A stretch of 64,000 nt of DNA, from contig NZ_JAKILD010000001.1 in the NCBI RefSeq assembly GCF_023283825.1, positions 1-64,000 of the forward strand, read 5' to 3'. Positions within the stretch are counted from its first letter, which is position 1; each line of letters opens with the position of its first letter. The notes under the pieces are model-generated. The model did no database searches. It was not told the origin of the DNA and worked only from the letters and a program-made list of their open reading frames with translations. Origin of the DNA: Shewanella olleyana. Its GTDB lineage: Bacteria > Pseudomonadota > Gammaproteobacteria > Enterobacterales > Shewanellaceae. This document shows, one piece after another, positions 29,968 through 38,348 of this stretch. The translations under genes were made by a program, and so were the position numbers.

Positions 29968-29996
29968 TAAAAAAGCCAGCGCAAGCTGGCTTTTTT
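29968..29996 (+). terminator. Rho-independent terminator after purF
   Basis: AAAAAGCCAGC, loop GCAA, GCTGGCTTTTTT: a strong 10- to 11-bp stem with T tract, just past the purF stop. Confidence 0.95.
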
Positions 29997-30263
29997 GTGA
30001 GAGTAATCCAATCAACAGCTGATTATTCAATAGGTTTATAGATAATGCATATGTTTGTTATTTTGAAGTGATGTAAATCTGCAGTGTGGATAAGCTGAAA
30101 ATGTCGTCAAACTAAGCCATCAAATGATCAACTTATATACACTTCCAGTCTTATATGCTCAACAGCGTTTATACTGTGTAGATATTAACAATAAATGAAT
30201 AAACAGCGAATGAGTGAAACTAAAAGGATTTGAGACTCATCAATGGTGTTCTAATAAGGATTT
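29997..30263. other. Intergenic region before the DUF4382 lipoprotein
   Basis: Past the purF terminator this AT-rich stretch has no supported ORF. It should hold the promoter of the next gene; I see several AT-rich -10-like boxes but no convincing pair. AAGGA at 30256-30260 is the ribosome site of the lipoprotein gene. Confidence 0.5.
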
Positions 30264-30266
30264 ATG

Positions 30267-31334
30267 ATGACAATCAAAAAATATTCGCGCCTAGCATTGG
30301 CCGTCGCAATTAGTAGTGTATTAGTCGGTTGTGGTTCGGACTCTGACTCAAATCCAACACCAGAGCAAGGTGTGTTTAATTTAGGTGTTTCAGATAACCC
30401 CGCATCAGCCAATGTAGTTAACATTGCATTTAAGCAAGTCGTGTTAAAAAACAGCGATGGTTCAACCTCTTTTGATGTAAACACAGGAGACGATGGCTTA
30501 CAACACGTCGATTTATTAAGTGTACAAGGCACTGAAGTAGAAACACTAGTCAGTGGGCAGTCAATTCCTGTTGGCGAATACCAGATGTGTATTTACATGC
30601 AAAACAATGAAGTCTCAACTGATGAGAGTTCATATGTGCTGTCTGGCGCAGAGCAAGATACTGACACCAATGAATGGGTCGGCGGTGTGGTTGAAGGGCT
30701 TGTTACTAATAGCAATGGCTCATGCGGTGGTGTCGGAGCAGAAGAGGAAGATACTGGCAGACTTTTCTTCAATAAATCATTCACTATCGCAGCTGGAACC
30801 AATAATTTTGTGGCTGAATTTAACCTGACTAAAGGCCTACAAGGGCCAAAAGGTAATAAAGATTACTGGACGTTAAAACCGACTTCTGTTCAGTTAGTTA
30901 ATACCGCTGAAGTGGGCGCAATATCAGGTCAAATCAGCGAACAAACTATGGCTGATTGTGAGACTGCTGCTGGTGGATCTGAATTTAATTCTGCTGTGTA
31001 CCTTTACCCTAATGACACCGCACTAGAGTCAATGGCTGACTTCAGAGACGCTGACTATGGCGAAGATGAAATTGCGCCAATAGCCTCAGCCAGAGTAAAC
31101 CCAACTCTTGATGCCAACGGTGACGTTGAAAGCTATGGATATGAGTTTGGTTTCGTGTCTGCAGAAACCTACAGTTTAGGTTATACCTGTTTAGCACAAA
31201 ATGATGATCCAGAAGATACCAACATTGCTGAGCCAGATGATGGTTCTTTACCATTCTTTTTAAATGCTGAAGAGCAGGGTGTTGTGGTTGTTGAAAATGA
31301 AACAACTGAAAGGGATTTCCCAATGGCGCTTTAG
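30267..31334 (+). CDS. DUF4382 lipoprotein
   Basis: The product (355 residues) has a lipoprotein signal (IKKYSRLALAVAISSVLVGC; acylated Cys in LVGC) followed by an acidic, S/D-rich linker and a DUF4382 domain (VFNLGVSDNPASANVVNIAFKQVVLKN). It should be anchored to the outer membrane. Function is unknown. ATG30267 has a six-base spacer from AAGGA and is preferred to the adjacent ATG30264. It has its own terminator and no obvious partner. Confidence 0.8.
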   Translation: MTIKKYSRLALAVAISSVLVGCGSDSDSNPTPEQGVFNLGVSDNPASANVVNIAFKQVVLKNSDGSTSFDVNTGDDGLQHVDLLSVQGTEVETLVSGQSIPVGEYQMCIYMQNNEVSTDESSYVLSGAEQDTDTNEWVGGVVEGLVTNSNGSCGGVGAEEEDTGRLFFNKSFTIAAGTNNFVAEFNLTKGLQGPKGNKDYWTLKPTSVQLVNTAEVGAISGQISEQTMADCETAAGGSEFNSAVYLYPNDTALESMADFRDADYGEDEIAPIASARVNPTLDANGDVESYGYEFGFVSAETYSLGYTCLAQNDDPEDTNIAEPDDGSLPFFLNAEEQGVVVVENETTERDFPMAL

Positions 31335-31361
31335 TCGCTAATGAGTTATTCATTACTCCCT

Positions 31362-31389
31362 AAAAGAGAAGCTTAGCTTCTCTTTTTTT
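31362..31389 (+). terminator. Rho-independent terminator after DUF4382 gene
   Basis: AAAGAGAAGC, loop TTA, GCTTCTCTTTTTTT: ten-base-pair stem with T tract. Confidence 0.92.
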
Positions 31390-31526
31390 ATGCCATGAAA
31401 GCGTAAATTAGTTAGTTTTATTAATGGTAATTTAGTCATACTTAGCCGAATTTTAATTAATCAATTTTTAAATTGAATCAACCGTTCTATAAGGCTTAAC
31501 TGTTTGCAATAAATGGAGGCTATTTA

Positions 31527-31772
31527 ATGTCTAAAATTGAATTTACTGCACAGCAGCGTGAAATGATGGTGCAAAAAATTCAAACTTATTTTGAAGATGA
31601 ACTAGACCAAGATTTAGGTCAGTTTGATGCCGAGTTTTTATTGGATTTCTTTGCCAGTAATATTGGTGCGCATTTTTATAACCGTGGCTTACATGATGCT
31701 CGAGCAATATTCGAAGCGCGTATTGAAACCATTGACGAAGATATATACGGTATTGAGAAAGATATAAAATAG
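31527..31772 (+). CDS. DUF2164 family protein
   Basis: This 81-residue acidic protein matches the DUF2164 family (core pattern FFDELDxxLGxFxAExLLDFF; here YFEDELDQDLGQFDAEFLLDFF split by variants). Function is unknown. A purine-rich GGAG sits about eight bases before ATG31527. Confidence 0.8.
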   Translation: MSKIEFTAQQREMMVQKIQTYFEDELDQDLGQFDAEFLLDFFASNIGAHFYNRGLHDARAIFEARIETIDEDIYGIEKDIK

Positions 31773-31889
31773 CTTTTCAAATAAATCAGTCATTTACTAT
31801 TTGTACGACAAACTGTTTACATTGTGCTTTTCCTCCCCTAGGTTAGTCAAAGGAACTCAATCTTAAAGATTCAAAATGGAGGAAATACA

Positions 31890-32792
31890 ATGTCTCAGCC
31901 ACAAAGAAATGATATTCCGCAAGAAGCATTTGATTGGTACGACGAATATGCCCACGGCGGTATGGACCGTCGAACCTTCATGAAGAAGCTCGGTACCTTA
32001 GTCGCTGTAGGTTACTCCATGAGTGTACTGACTTCTGCACTACTACCTAATTATGCATTAGCAGAGCAAGTATCCTTTAATGATGAAGATATCAAAGCCA
32101 CCTATGAGACATTTGATTCACCACAAGGGTATGGCAAGGGCCAAGGCTACTTGGTGGTTCCTTCAAATCAAGCTGAAGGCAAAGTATCTCCTCTGCCAGT
32201 TGTACTGGTTATTCACGAAAATCGTGGCTTAAATCCTTATGTTAAAGATGTCGCTCGTCGTCTTGCAAAAGCTGGCTTTATTGCATTCGCACCTGATGCC
32301 TTGTATCCACTTGGTGGCTATCCTGGTAACGATGACGAAGGGCGCGCAATGCAACGCTCAATGGACCGCGATAAAATTCAGCAGGACTTTATTGCCGCAG
32401 CCAAATTTTTAAAATCCCATGAAAACAGTAATGGAAAGCTAGGTGCGGTAGGTTTTTGCTTTGGCGGCTATATCGTCAACTATCTTGCTGCAGTCGAATC
32501 TGACTTGCTTACTGCAGGGGTGCCTTTTTACGGGACCCCCGCTAAGAAAGAGCTGCGAGAAAATATTAAAGCGTCATTGATGGTACAACTTGGTGAAGAA
32601 GATGAACGGATTAATAAATCATGGCCTGATTATGAAGCAGATTTAAAACGTTTTAAAGTACCTTACCAAATGCACATGTATAAGGGCGCCAAGCATGGTT
32701 TTCATAATGACTCGACAGGTCGCTATGATGAAGCTAACGCTAAACTTGCATGGGAGCGGACGGTGAATTTTTTCAACGAAAAGCTCGTTTAG
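31890..32792 (+). CDS. Tat-exported dienelactone hydrolase family protein
   Basis: This 300-residue alpha/beta hydrolase carries an N-terminal twin-arginine signal (DRRTFMKKLG at residues 26-35, then a hydrophobic segment ending NYALA), so it is likely periplasmic. The catalytic Cys lies in GFCFGGY, with the conserved Glu in VIHENRGLN and the His in AKHGFHND, the dienelactone hydrolase triad. GGAGG nine bases before the ATG is a strong ribosome site. A possible promoter (TTTACA, 17 bases, TAGGTT) lies in the upstream gap. The natural substrate is unknown. Confidence 0.85.
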   Translation: MSQPQRNDIPQEAFDWYDEYAHGGMDRRTFMKKLGTLVAVGYSMSVLTSALLPNYALAEQVSFNDEDIKATYETFDSPQGYGKGQGYLVVPSNQAEGKVSPLPVVLVIHENRGLNPYVKDVARRLAKAGFIAFAPDALYPLGGYPGNDDEGRAMQRSMDRDKIQQDFIAAAKFLKSHENSNGKLGAVGFCFGGYIVNYLAAVESDLLTAGVPFYGTPAKKELRENIKASLMVQLGEEDERINKSWPDYEADLKRFKVPYQMHMYKGAKHGFHNDSTGRYDEANAKLAWERTVNFFNEKLV

Positions 32793-32841
32793 CTGATGGT
32801 ATTTCGTTTGGTATAAATTTTTTGTAAAAACACGTTCCCTA

Positions 32842-32865
32842 AATGAGGCAAAGGTTTGCCTCATT
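32842..32865 (+). terminator. Hairpin after the dienelactone hydrolase gene
   Basis: AATGAGGCAAA-GG-TTTGCCTCATT is a near-complete palindrome 50 bases after the stop. No T tract follows on the plus strand, so termination strength is uncertain. Confidence 0.5.
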
Positions 32866-32912
32866 ACACAATTAGCCTAATGATAAGGCTTCATTCTTTA
32901 ATGGAGATAAAG

Positions 32913-33971
32913 ATGAGTAAGCGTCATATATAGGCAGTCAGTATTTTTGCAGCCCTAAGCCATACTTCAATAGCAGAGCCTGTTGATCATTTAGATTCAT
33001 TTTTCTCAACCGATGGCGAGACCGTTACCAGCGCAACTTACCCCACCCAGGAAACATCACATCAGCTATTAAAAAATCAAGATATTGTTGGGGGTGAATA
33101 AATTATTGCATAAACGCAAGCTTACTCCGACAGATCAACAACCTGTAGTTCGTATGAATCGTGATACTTATTATTCATTGGCTGTGGTTGATGTATCTAA
33201 AGGGGCATCAATCACGATTCCTCGATTACCTGAAGGTAAATATGTTTCTGTTCAACCTGTAACCGAAGATCATCGTATTCAACCGATGTTTTCGGTGCTG
33301 GGACCTTCGATTTAACAACTCATGTTGGTAATTATGTGTATGTTGTTGTACGTCTTGATGCAAGTTTGCCTGAAGCTGAAGCCGCTAAATATCAAGATCA
33401 AATGGTTATCAATGCAAAAAGTAATGTGCCGTTTAGCGCAGAGCCTGTATCTGAAACATCTTTTAAAACCGTTGAGGATGCGTTAAAAGCCAAAATGCCA
33501 GCGATTACCAAGCGCGATGGTAAGGATGCATTAGTCGGGATGTTTACTGCCCCTAATGATGACTCGAACAAGCTGTTCACCCAAGAAAAATATGAAGTTG
33601 GCGCTGCTATCGGTTGGGGCGGGGCACAACAAATAGATAATATTTATGAAGTGTCGGGTAATTATCCTGCGGATAAATGTCATCAAGCAAGCTTTGAAGA
33701 TCCGATGAATAAAGCCTTCTGGTCTATCACGGTTTATAACAAAGCGGGTTTTATGTTTAATGATCTCGCAAATTTAAGTTCAAACACCGCGACTCCAAAT
33801 AAAGATGGCACCTTTACCATCAGCTTTGGCTGTGGTGAAGATGCGATTAACAACATCAAAACCACTAATGATTATGGCGTATTTAACCTAGGTATCCGCC
33901 ACTATCAACCAAGCGACAAAGTAAGCAAAGAAGGCTATCGATTATTGCCATTTGTTAAAGCTGTCGACTAA
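32913..33971 (+). pseudogene. Broken DUF1254/DUF1214 secreted protein gene
   Basis: Reading from ATG32913 gives a signal-peptide-like start interrupted by TAG at codon 7 (MSKRHI-stop-AVSIFAALSHTSIAEP). The frame then runs to a stop at 33099. The protein continues in the +1 frame (GVNKLLHKRKLTPTDQQPVVRMNRDT) to about 33290, then returns to the first frame (GAGTFDLTTHVGNYVYVVVRLD) to the end at 33971. The conserved MNRDT and FWSITVYN blocks identify DUF1254/DUF1214 proteins. Both frame changes fall in short runs (G5 at 33090-33094, T4 at 33289-33292), so they look like one-base indels. Three lesions make it a pseudogene, unless they are sequencing errors. Confidence 0.85.
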
Positions 33972-33995
33972 ATCATCGTTGTTTAATATTGAATT

Positions 33996-34026
33996 AAATA
34001 AGCCACCTTTAATAGGTGGCTTATTT
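33996..34026 (+). terminator. Rho-independent terminator after the DUF1254 pseudogene
   Basis: AAATAAGCCACCT, loop TTAAT, AGGTGGCTTATTTTT: 13-bp stem and T-rich tail. Confidence 0.92.
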
Positions 34027-34081
34027 TTGCTTTTAACTAAACTTTTGCTATTTAACAACAAACTCAACTAAGCAAATTAAA

Positions 34082-34264
34082 TCAGAAAGTGCTGGTCAGC
34101 ATATCGACTAACTCTGTTTCAGTGGTTGGCATTTTGGCAAGTTCAACCATTTCTGGTGAACCACCATTTAACATGTAAGCATTTGTGGTCAAATGATCAT
34201 GATGAAACCATTTCCCGTTTACGCAGACGTCTGTGTAACACTTCTCACATTGTTTCAATTCCAT
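34082..34264 (-). CDS. Small conserved protein with CxxC-type cysteines
   Basis: This 60-residue protein begins MELKQCEKCYTDVCVNGKWFHHDH. It has Cys6, Cys9 and Cys14 plus a His-His pair, which could bind a metal, and then a non-cysteine helical tail. AGGAG seven bases before the ATG strongly supports translation. Upstream on the same strand, an FNR/EtrA-like dyad at 34327-34340 is placed about right to activate it. I recognise no named family. Confidence 0.7.
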   Translation of the reverse strand: MELKQCEKCYTDVCVNGKWFHHDHLTTNAYMLNGGSPEMVELAKMPTTETELVDMLTSTF

Positions 34265-34326
34265 AACGGGCTCCTGAGCTCAAAATTTGCGATAACTAAA
34301 CCTATCCCAAGAATTCGTTAGCAATG

Positions 34327-34340
34327 ATGATCTAGATCAA
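34327..34340 (-). promoter_or_regulatory. FNR/EtrA-like site upstream of the small Cys protein
   Basis: ATGATCTAGATCAA differs by one base from the FNR consensus TTGAT-N4-ATCAA. If the site sits at -41.5, transcription would start near 34292 with a -10-like TAGGTT at 34304-34299, leaving a leader of about 28 bases. The -10 match is modest. Confidence 0.5.
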
Positions 34341-34615
34341 GTTTATTTCAGCTTTAATGATGCGTTATTAGATGAAACATTTGTTTTTGGTGCCATAAAA
34401 AGTCAATTGTATGGCAATAGGGGCGATTTTATATTGTTTGTTTTTCGGTTATGAAAATTAACTACAAAAAATAGCAGTAAATTTGCGGGTTTTATCTAGT
34501 TTACTTGCTTGAACGTAATATTTTGTCGTGCAGGCGTCATTTATTGCCATCGATTACCAAACAAAAATTATTTATGGCTAAAGTTAAAAAACTTTAAATA
34601 ATTACTGTAATTGCT
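34341..34615. other. Intergenic region between the small Cys protein gene and topB
   Basis: An AT-rich gap of 431 bases overall (34265-34695) separates two divergent genes. Apart from the FNR-like site and the LexA box I see no ORF or strong structure; a weak hairpin (AAAGCC/GGCTTT, near 34650-34670) lies in the topB leader. Confidence 0.5.
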
Positions 34616-34635
34616 TACTGTAATTATATACAGTA
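34616..34635 (+). promoter_or_regulatory. LexA (SOS) box upstream of topB
   Basis: TACTGTAATTATATACAGTA keeps the full CTGT-N8-ACAG core and the flanking TA/TA of the gammaproteobacterial SOS box. It ends 60 bases before the topB start codon, so LexA could block the topB promoter. A further TACTGTAA occurs just upstream (34603 on). Confidence 0.8.
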
Positions 34636-34695
34636 TCAGCATAATGTTAAAAAGCCTGCACTAAAGGCTTTACTGATTTAGACGGTTTGAATTGA

Positions 34696-36771
34696 ATGAT
34701 CTTGTATATTGCCGAGAAACCCAGCTTAGGTCGCGCTATTGCCGATGTATTGCCAAAACCTCATAAAAAAGGTGATGGTTTTATCATGGATGCTAATGGC
34801 AATTATGTTTCCTGGTGTGTGGGTCATTTACTTGAACAAGCCGAACCAGATGCATACGATCCCGCTTACAAATCTTGGCAACTGGCACATTTACCGATTG
34901 TGCCTGACAGCTGGAAGCTTAAGCCTAAATCAAAAACTCGCTCGCAGTTATCCACGTTGAAAAAACTCATCAAACAAGCTTCAAGCCTGGTGAATGCTGG
35001 CGATCCAGATCGGGAAGGACAACTACTGGTTGATGAAGTGATTGCACATGCGGGTGTTAAAGCCGACAAACTTGCCCGAACCCAACGTTTGCTTATTAGT
35101 GACTTAAACCCTAGTGCTGTAAAACGAGCATTAGGGCAAATGCGCAGCAATAAAGAGTTCGTTCCACTTTCTACATCTGCATTAGCTCGCAGCCGCGCTG
35201 ATTGGCTTTACGGCATGAATATGACCCGAGCCTATACTATTCAAGGTAAAAAAGTCGGTTATCAAGGAGTATTGTCAGTTGGTCGAGTGCAAACACCGGT
35301 ACTTGGATTAGTGGTCAGAAGAGATGAAGAAATAGCTAACTTTGTCAGTAAACCTTTTTATGAAGTGTTAGCGCATTTGTTGACGCAAGAGCCATCGCAA
35401 CCTCAACAAGCATTTACCGCCAAATGGAAACCCAGTGAAGCGTGTCAGCCATATATGGATGAAGAAGGGCGGGTGCTGGCAAAAGGCCTAGCTGAAAATG
35501 TTGTGGGCCGTATTAGCAATCAAGCTGCCGAGGTCACTAAACTTGAATCTAAAAGTAAACGCCAAAATCCACCGCTGCCATATAGTTTATCGTCATTACA
35601 AATAGATGCAGCAAAACGATTTGGTATGAGCGCAAAAGAAGTATTAGATATTTGTCAGAGTTTATATGAGCGTCATAAGTTAATTACTTACCCTCGTTCA
35701 GACAGCCGATATTTACCAGTTGAGCAACACGGTTTAGCGCCGCAAGTGATAAATGCCATCACTAAAAACGACCCTTCATTAACGGCAAAAGCTGATGTGC
35801 CAAATACCAAGCTTAAATCTAAAGCCTGGGATGATAAAAAGGTCGATGCTCACCATGCGATTATCCCTACCGAAAAGGTCACTAATTTAACGAACCTCTC
35901 ATCCAAAGAGGCCAAACTGTATTCTCATATTGCCAGACAGTATTTAGCGCAGTTTTATTCGGCTTACCTTTATGATGAAACCCAAGTTGACGTGACGATT
36001 GCTGGTGGATTATTTACCACTAAAGCGAAACAGGAAACATCATTAGGTTGGAAGCAGTTATTTGCTTCTGCTAATACCAGTTCTAACTCAGCTAATAGCT
36101 CAGCTACTTACCTAGCTAATGGCTCAGCTACTTACTTAGCAAATGGCTCAAGCTCAAATAGTAATGAAGATGAGTTAGTCACCTTGCCGCCACTGAAAAA
36201 AGGCCAGAAATTACACTGTGAACGTGGTCAGTTACTTGAGAAAAACACCCAGCCACCTAAGCACTTTACCGATGCGACATTGCTTGGAGCAATGACCGGG
36301 ATTAATCGCTTTGTCAGCAATAGCGAAGTTAAAAAAATCCTTAAAGATACAGATGGGCTTGGCACTGAAGCAACCCGTGCTGGCATTATTGAGTTGCTAT
36401 TTAAACGTGGCTACTTAGCACGCCAAGGTAAATCCATTATTGCGACTCAAGTTGGGGCTGGATTAGTGCATTCACTGCCTGAATCGGCAACGACGCCAGA
36501 CATGACAGCTTTATGGGAAAGTAGTTTGGATGCGATTAGCCAAAAACAGATGCGTTATGACGCGTTTATGTCACCACTCATCGAACAGTTAAATGAGTTG
36601 ATAACCCAAGCGAGTAATCAGTTACCAAATGCCTTATCTGGCGTAGCAGGCCCTGGTTATAAAAAGCGGCGTTCAGGTTCAAAGAACAGCGGTTATAAGC
36701 GTAAACCCTCACCAAATAGTACTCGCTCTTCAAGTAGCAAGGTAGCAAAAAGAAAAACTACCACCAAGTGA
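34696..36771 (+). CDS. topB: DNA topoisomerase III
   Basis: TopB is a type IA topoisomerase that unlinks DNA strands during replication and recombination, often with RecQ. The 691-residue product has the Toprim start LYIAEKPSLGRAIA, the acidic AGDPDREGQLLVDEV and the catalytic Tyr332 in LITYPRSDSRYL, followed by GTEATRAGIIE. A low-complexity insert near residues 462-490 (ATYLANGSATYLANGSSS) comes from a 24-bp DNA duplication. The C-terminus is a basic K/R/S tail rather than zinc fingers. A LexA box lies upstream. No clear ribosome site precedes the ATG. Confidence 0.95.
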   Translation: MILYIAEKPSLGRAIADVLPKPHKKGDGFIMDANGNYVSWCVGHLLEQAEPDAYDPAYKSWQLAHLPIVPDSWKLKPKSKTRSQLSTLKKLIKQASSLVNAGDPDREGQLLVDEVIAHAGVKADKLARTQRLLISDLNPSAVKRALGQMRSNKEFVPLSTSALARSRADWLYGMNMTRAYTIQGKKVGYQGVLSVGRVQTPVLGLVVRRDEEIANFVSKPFYEVLAHLLTQEPSQPQQAFTAKWKPSEACQPYMDEEGRVLAKGLAENVVGRISNQAAEVTKLESKSKRQNPPLPYSLSSLQIDAAKRFGMSAKEVLDICQSLYERHKLITYPRSDSRYLPVEQHGLAPQVINAITKNDPSLTAKADVPNTKLKSKAWDDKKVDAHHAIIPTEKVTNLTNLSSKEAKLYSHIARQYLAQFYSAYLYDETQVDVTIAGGLFTTKAKQETSLGWKQLFASANTSSNSANSSATYLANGSATYLANGSSSNSNEDELVTLPPLKKGQKLHCERGQLLEKNTQPPKHFTDATLLGAMTGINRFVSNSEVKKILKDTDGLGTEATRAGIIELLFKRGYLARQGKSIIATQVGAGLVHSLPESATTPDMTALWESSLDAISQKQMRYDAFMSPLIEQLNELITQASNQLPNALSGVAGPGYKKRRSGSKNSGYKRKPSPNSTRSSSSKVAKRKTTTK
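36097..36144 (+). repeat. 24-bp tandem duplication in topB linker
   Basis: Two 24-bp units, each encoding (S/G)SATYLAN, lie head to tail with four base differences. They fall in a Ser/Asn/Ala-rich insert, suggesting a dispensable linker. Confidence 0.8.
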
Positions 36772-36870
36772 ATATCGGATTGCTGAGTTCTATGTTGACG
36801 GATACCCAGGACACATTTTAGAGGACGAGTGTATTCAGTATTGTTAGCCACAGGTGAAGCTAGAGGCTGC

Positions 36871-36930
36871 AAGGTAGTCAGGAGCAAGGTAGTCAGGAGC
36901 AAGGTAGTCAGGAGCAAGGTAGTCAGGAGC
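36871..36930 (+). repeat. 15-bp tandem repeat, four exact copies
   Basis: AAGGTAGTCAGGAGC is repeated four times without a change, about 100 bases past the topB stop, with a partial fifth copy. It is not in any supported gene. Confidence 0.93.
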
Positions 36931-37084
36931 AAGGGGGCGCAGCAACTTATCAATATTCAAATATATTAGCCGAACCGTGTTGATTGAGTTTACTGACCCA
37001 GAAGGCATTGAAATCCCAATTGGCGTTCCTGATTAAGCGTTGATATCGACAGAGAAACCATTTGTGTTATTAGGAGCAATTGAC

Positions 37085-37150
37085 ATGTTAGACGCAGCAA
37101 GGTTAAGACTCAAAGTAATGAAGAGTTACTTCGGTGCTTTTAATAAGTAA
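37085..37150 (+). CDS. Possible 21-residue small protein
   Basis: ATG37085 is preceded by AGGAG with a seven-base spacer and opens a frame for MLDAARLRLKVMKSYFGAFN plus Lys. It is basic and helical. There is no other support and it may be the remnant of a longer gene. Confidence 0.2.
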   Translation: MLDAARLRLKVMKSYFGAFNK

Positions 37151-37476
37151 CCTGAGCTCGGAATAACAACTTGCTTTTAAGAGGTTATTTTTACTGATAA
37201 CGGCGTTAAATTTGTTTGCAATAGGCCAGCTATTGACGCACAAATTTGCCTTGTTCTAAGCAAAAATATCTCTCTAGAATAAGATTTAACGTAAAGCGTT
37301 ATAATTCAACAGTTTAACTGGCTTCTTGTCCTGAGTTCAGGTTAAGTAAAAAAGGGGACTTGCTGTTGAATTAAATTCCACTATAGCGGCTTATTATGTT
37401 TGAATCTTGTTAATAAGTCGTTACTGTAGTTTGGTATAAAGCTCGCTTATAAACACAGATAAATTAGAGGCTTACC

Positions 37477-37983
37477 ATGTCAGAAGAACAAACTACTCTT
37501 GCTAGACCATTGCATGGCTTTAATAGCCCATAACGCTATTTTGTCGGTTACACCTTAGCTGTTCTAGTTGATTTAACTGTGTTGAATTTACTTGCTGAGT
37601 TTTGGCAACACATTACCGTGTCATCCTTCTCGATAAGCCTGTTAGTGGCGATTTTACTGCAGCTATTACTCAAGTTAACTATTGCGTTCGAACATAAGCT
37701 TGCTGATTACTTTAAGAGTAAGCCTGGTACGGCGCCTAAAATTTATCAAGCGCTAAGTACTTGGGCAATTTTGTTCTTCTCCAAAATTATTATGCTCGAA
37801 GCGATTAACTTAGCCTTTGGAGACAGCATTACCTTTACTGGGCCATTTAACGGTATCGTGGCATTCTTTGCGCTAGTGTTTGGAATATTAATCGCCGAAT
37901 TTATCGTCACTAAGATTTACTTTTCTCTGCGTGATAAACCAAATGATAATCAAAGTGATGAAGAGCCTGCTGCAACCACATAA
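37477..37983 (+). pseudogene. Membrane protein interrupted by a TAA codon
   Basis: ATG37477 has a good ribosome site (TTAGAGG). The frame reads MSEEQTTLARPLHGFNSP, then TAA at 37531-37533, then continues without a shift as RYFVGYTLAVLVDLTVLNLL to 37983. The full product would be about 168 residues with three or four membrane segments and an acidic tail. Because the frame downstream is intact and strongly membrane-like, a recent nonsense change (for example CAA to TAA) is likely; a sequencing error or restart at an internal TTG cannot be excluded. Function is unknown. Confidence 0.75.
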
Positions 37984-38171
37984 GACTATTTAGCTTGCCC
38001 CTTGGGAGTATTAGGTATTTTTACTCCCTCAAGCTTAACTGCTGAGAATGACAATGCGGTTATAAGGGCTTATTAGGTAATGAGAGAACTTGGGCTGCTT
38101 GGGTTTTAGAAGTGAGATTGTCGAGCTTAGGTTTGCGAGTATAGGTTTTCGAACTTCATAGAATTTTGTTT
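37984..38171. other. Intergenic, nothing coding seen
   Basis: The 365-base gap 37984-38348 separates convergent genes. A GGGAGTA/TACTCCC inverted repeat near 38002-38032 lies just after the membrane pseudogene; the minus-strand terminator at 38172-38206 is listed separately. I see no ORF. Confidence 0.5.
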
Positions 38172-38206
38172 AAAAAAAATGAGTAACCCAACAAAGAGTT
38201 ACTCAT
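38172..38206 (-). terminator. Rho-independent terminator (minus strand)
   Basis: Read on the minus strand, ATGAGTAAC pairs with GTTACTCAT and is followed by eight Ts. It is placed to end the S33 peptidase transcript, 143 bases past that gene's stop. Confidence 0.85.
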
Positions 38207-38348
38207 AAAAATTCACTAGTTCACAACATAAAGGGCGGAACAGGCTAGATTATGACCGAGTAGGCTTAACTGAAAATTAATACAGCCTTTTACATTGTGA
38301 TCTCACGCAACCTTTGTAACAAAAACAGTTATTTAAATAATTATTATG

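Larger units (their letters stand above)
36772..37476. other. Noncoding or decayed region after topB
   Basis: Stops are frequent in all frames over this 705-base stretch. It contains the 15-bp repeat at 36871-36930, a short open stretch ending EFTDPEGIEIPIGVPD-stop near 37034, a 21-codon ORF with a good ribosome site (37085-37150), and a CCTGAGTTCAGG dyad near 37330. The open pieces look like remnants of lost genes, but I recognise none. Confidence 0.5.

Noticed and set aside
36693..36953. Minus-strand ORF with LLLTTLLLTT repeats
   Set aside because: It is the complement of the topB tail and the 15-bp noncoding repeats.
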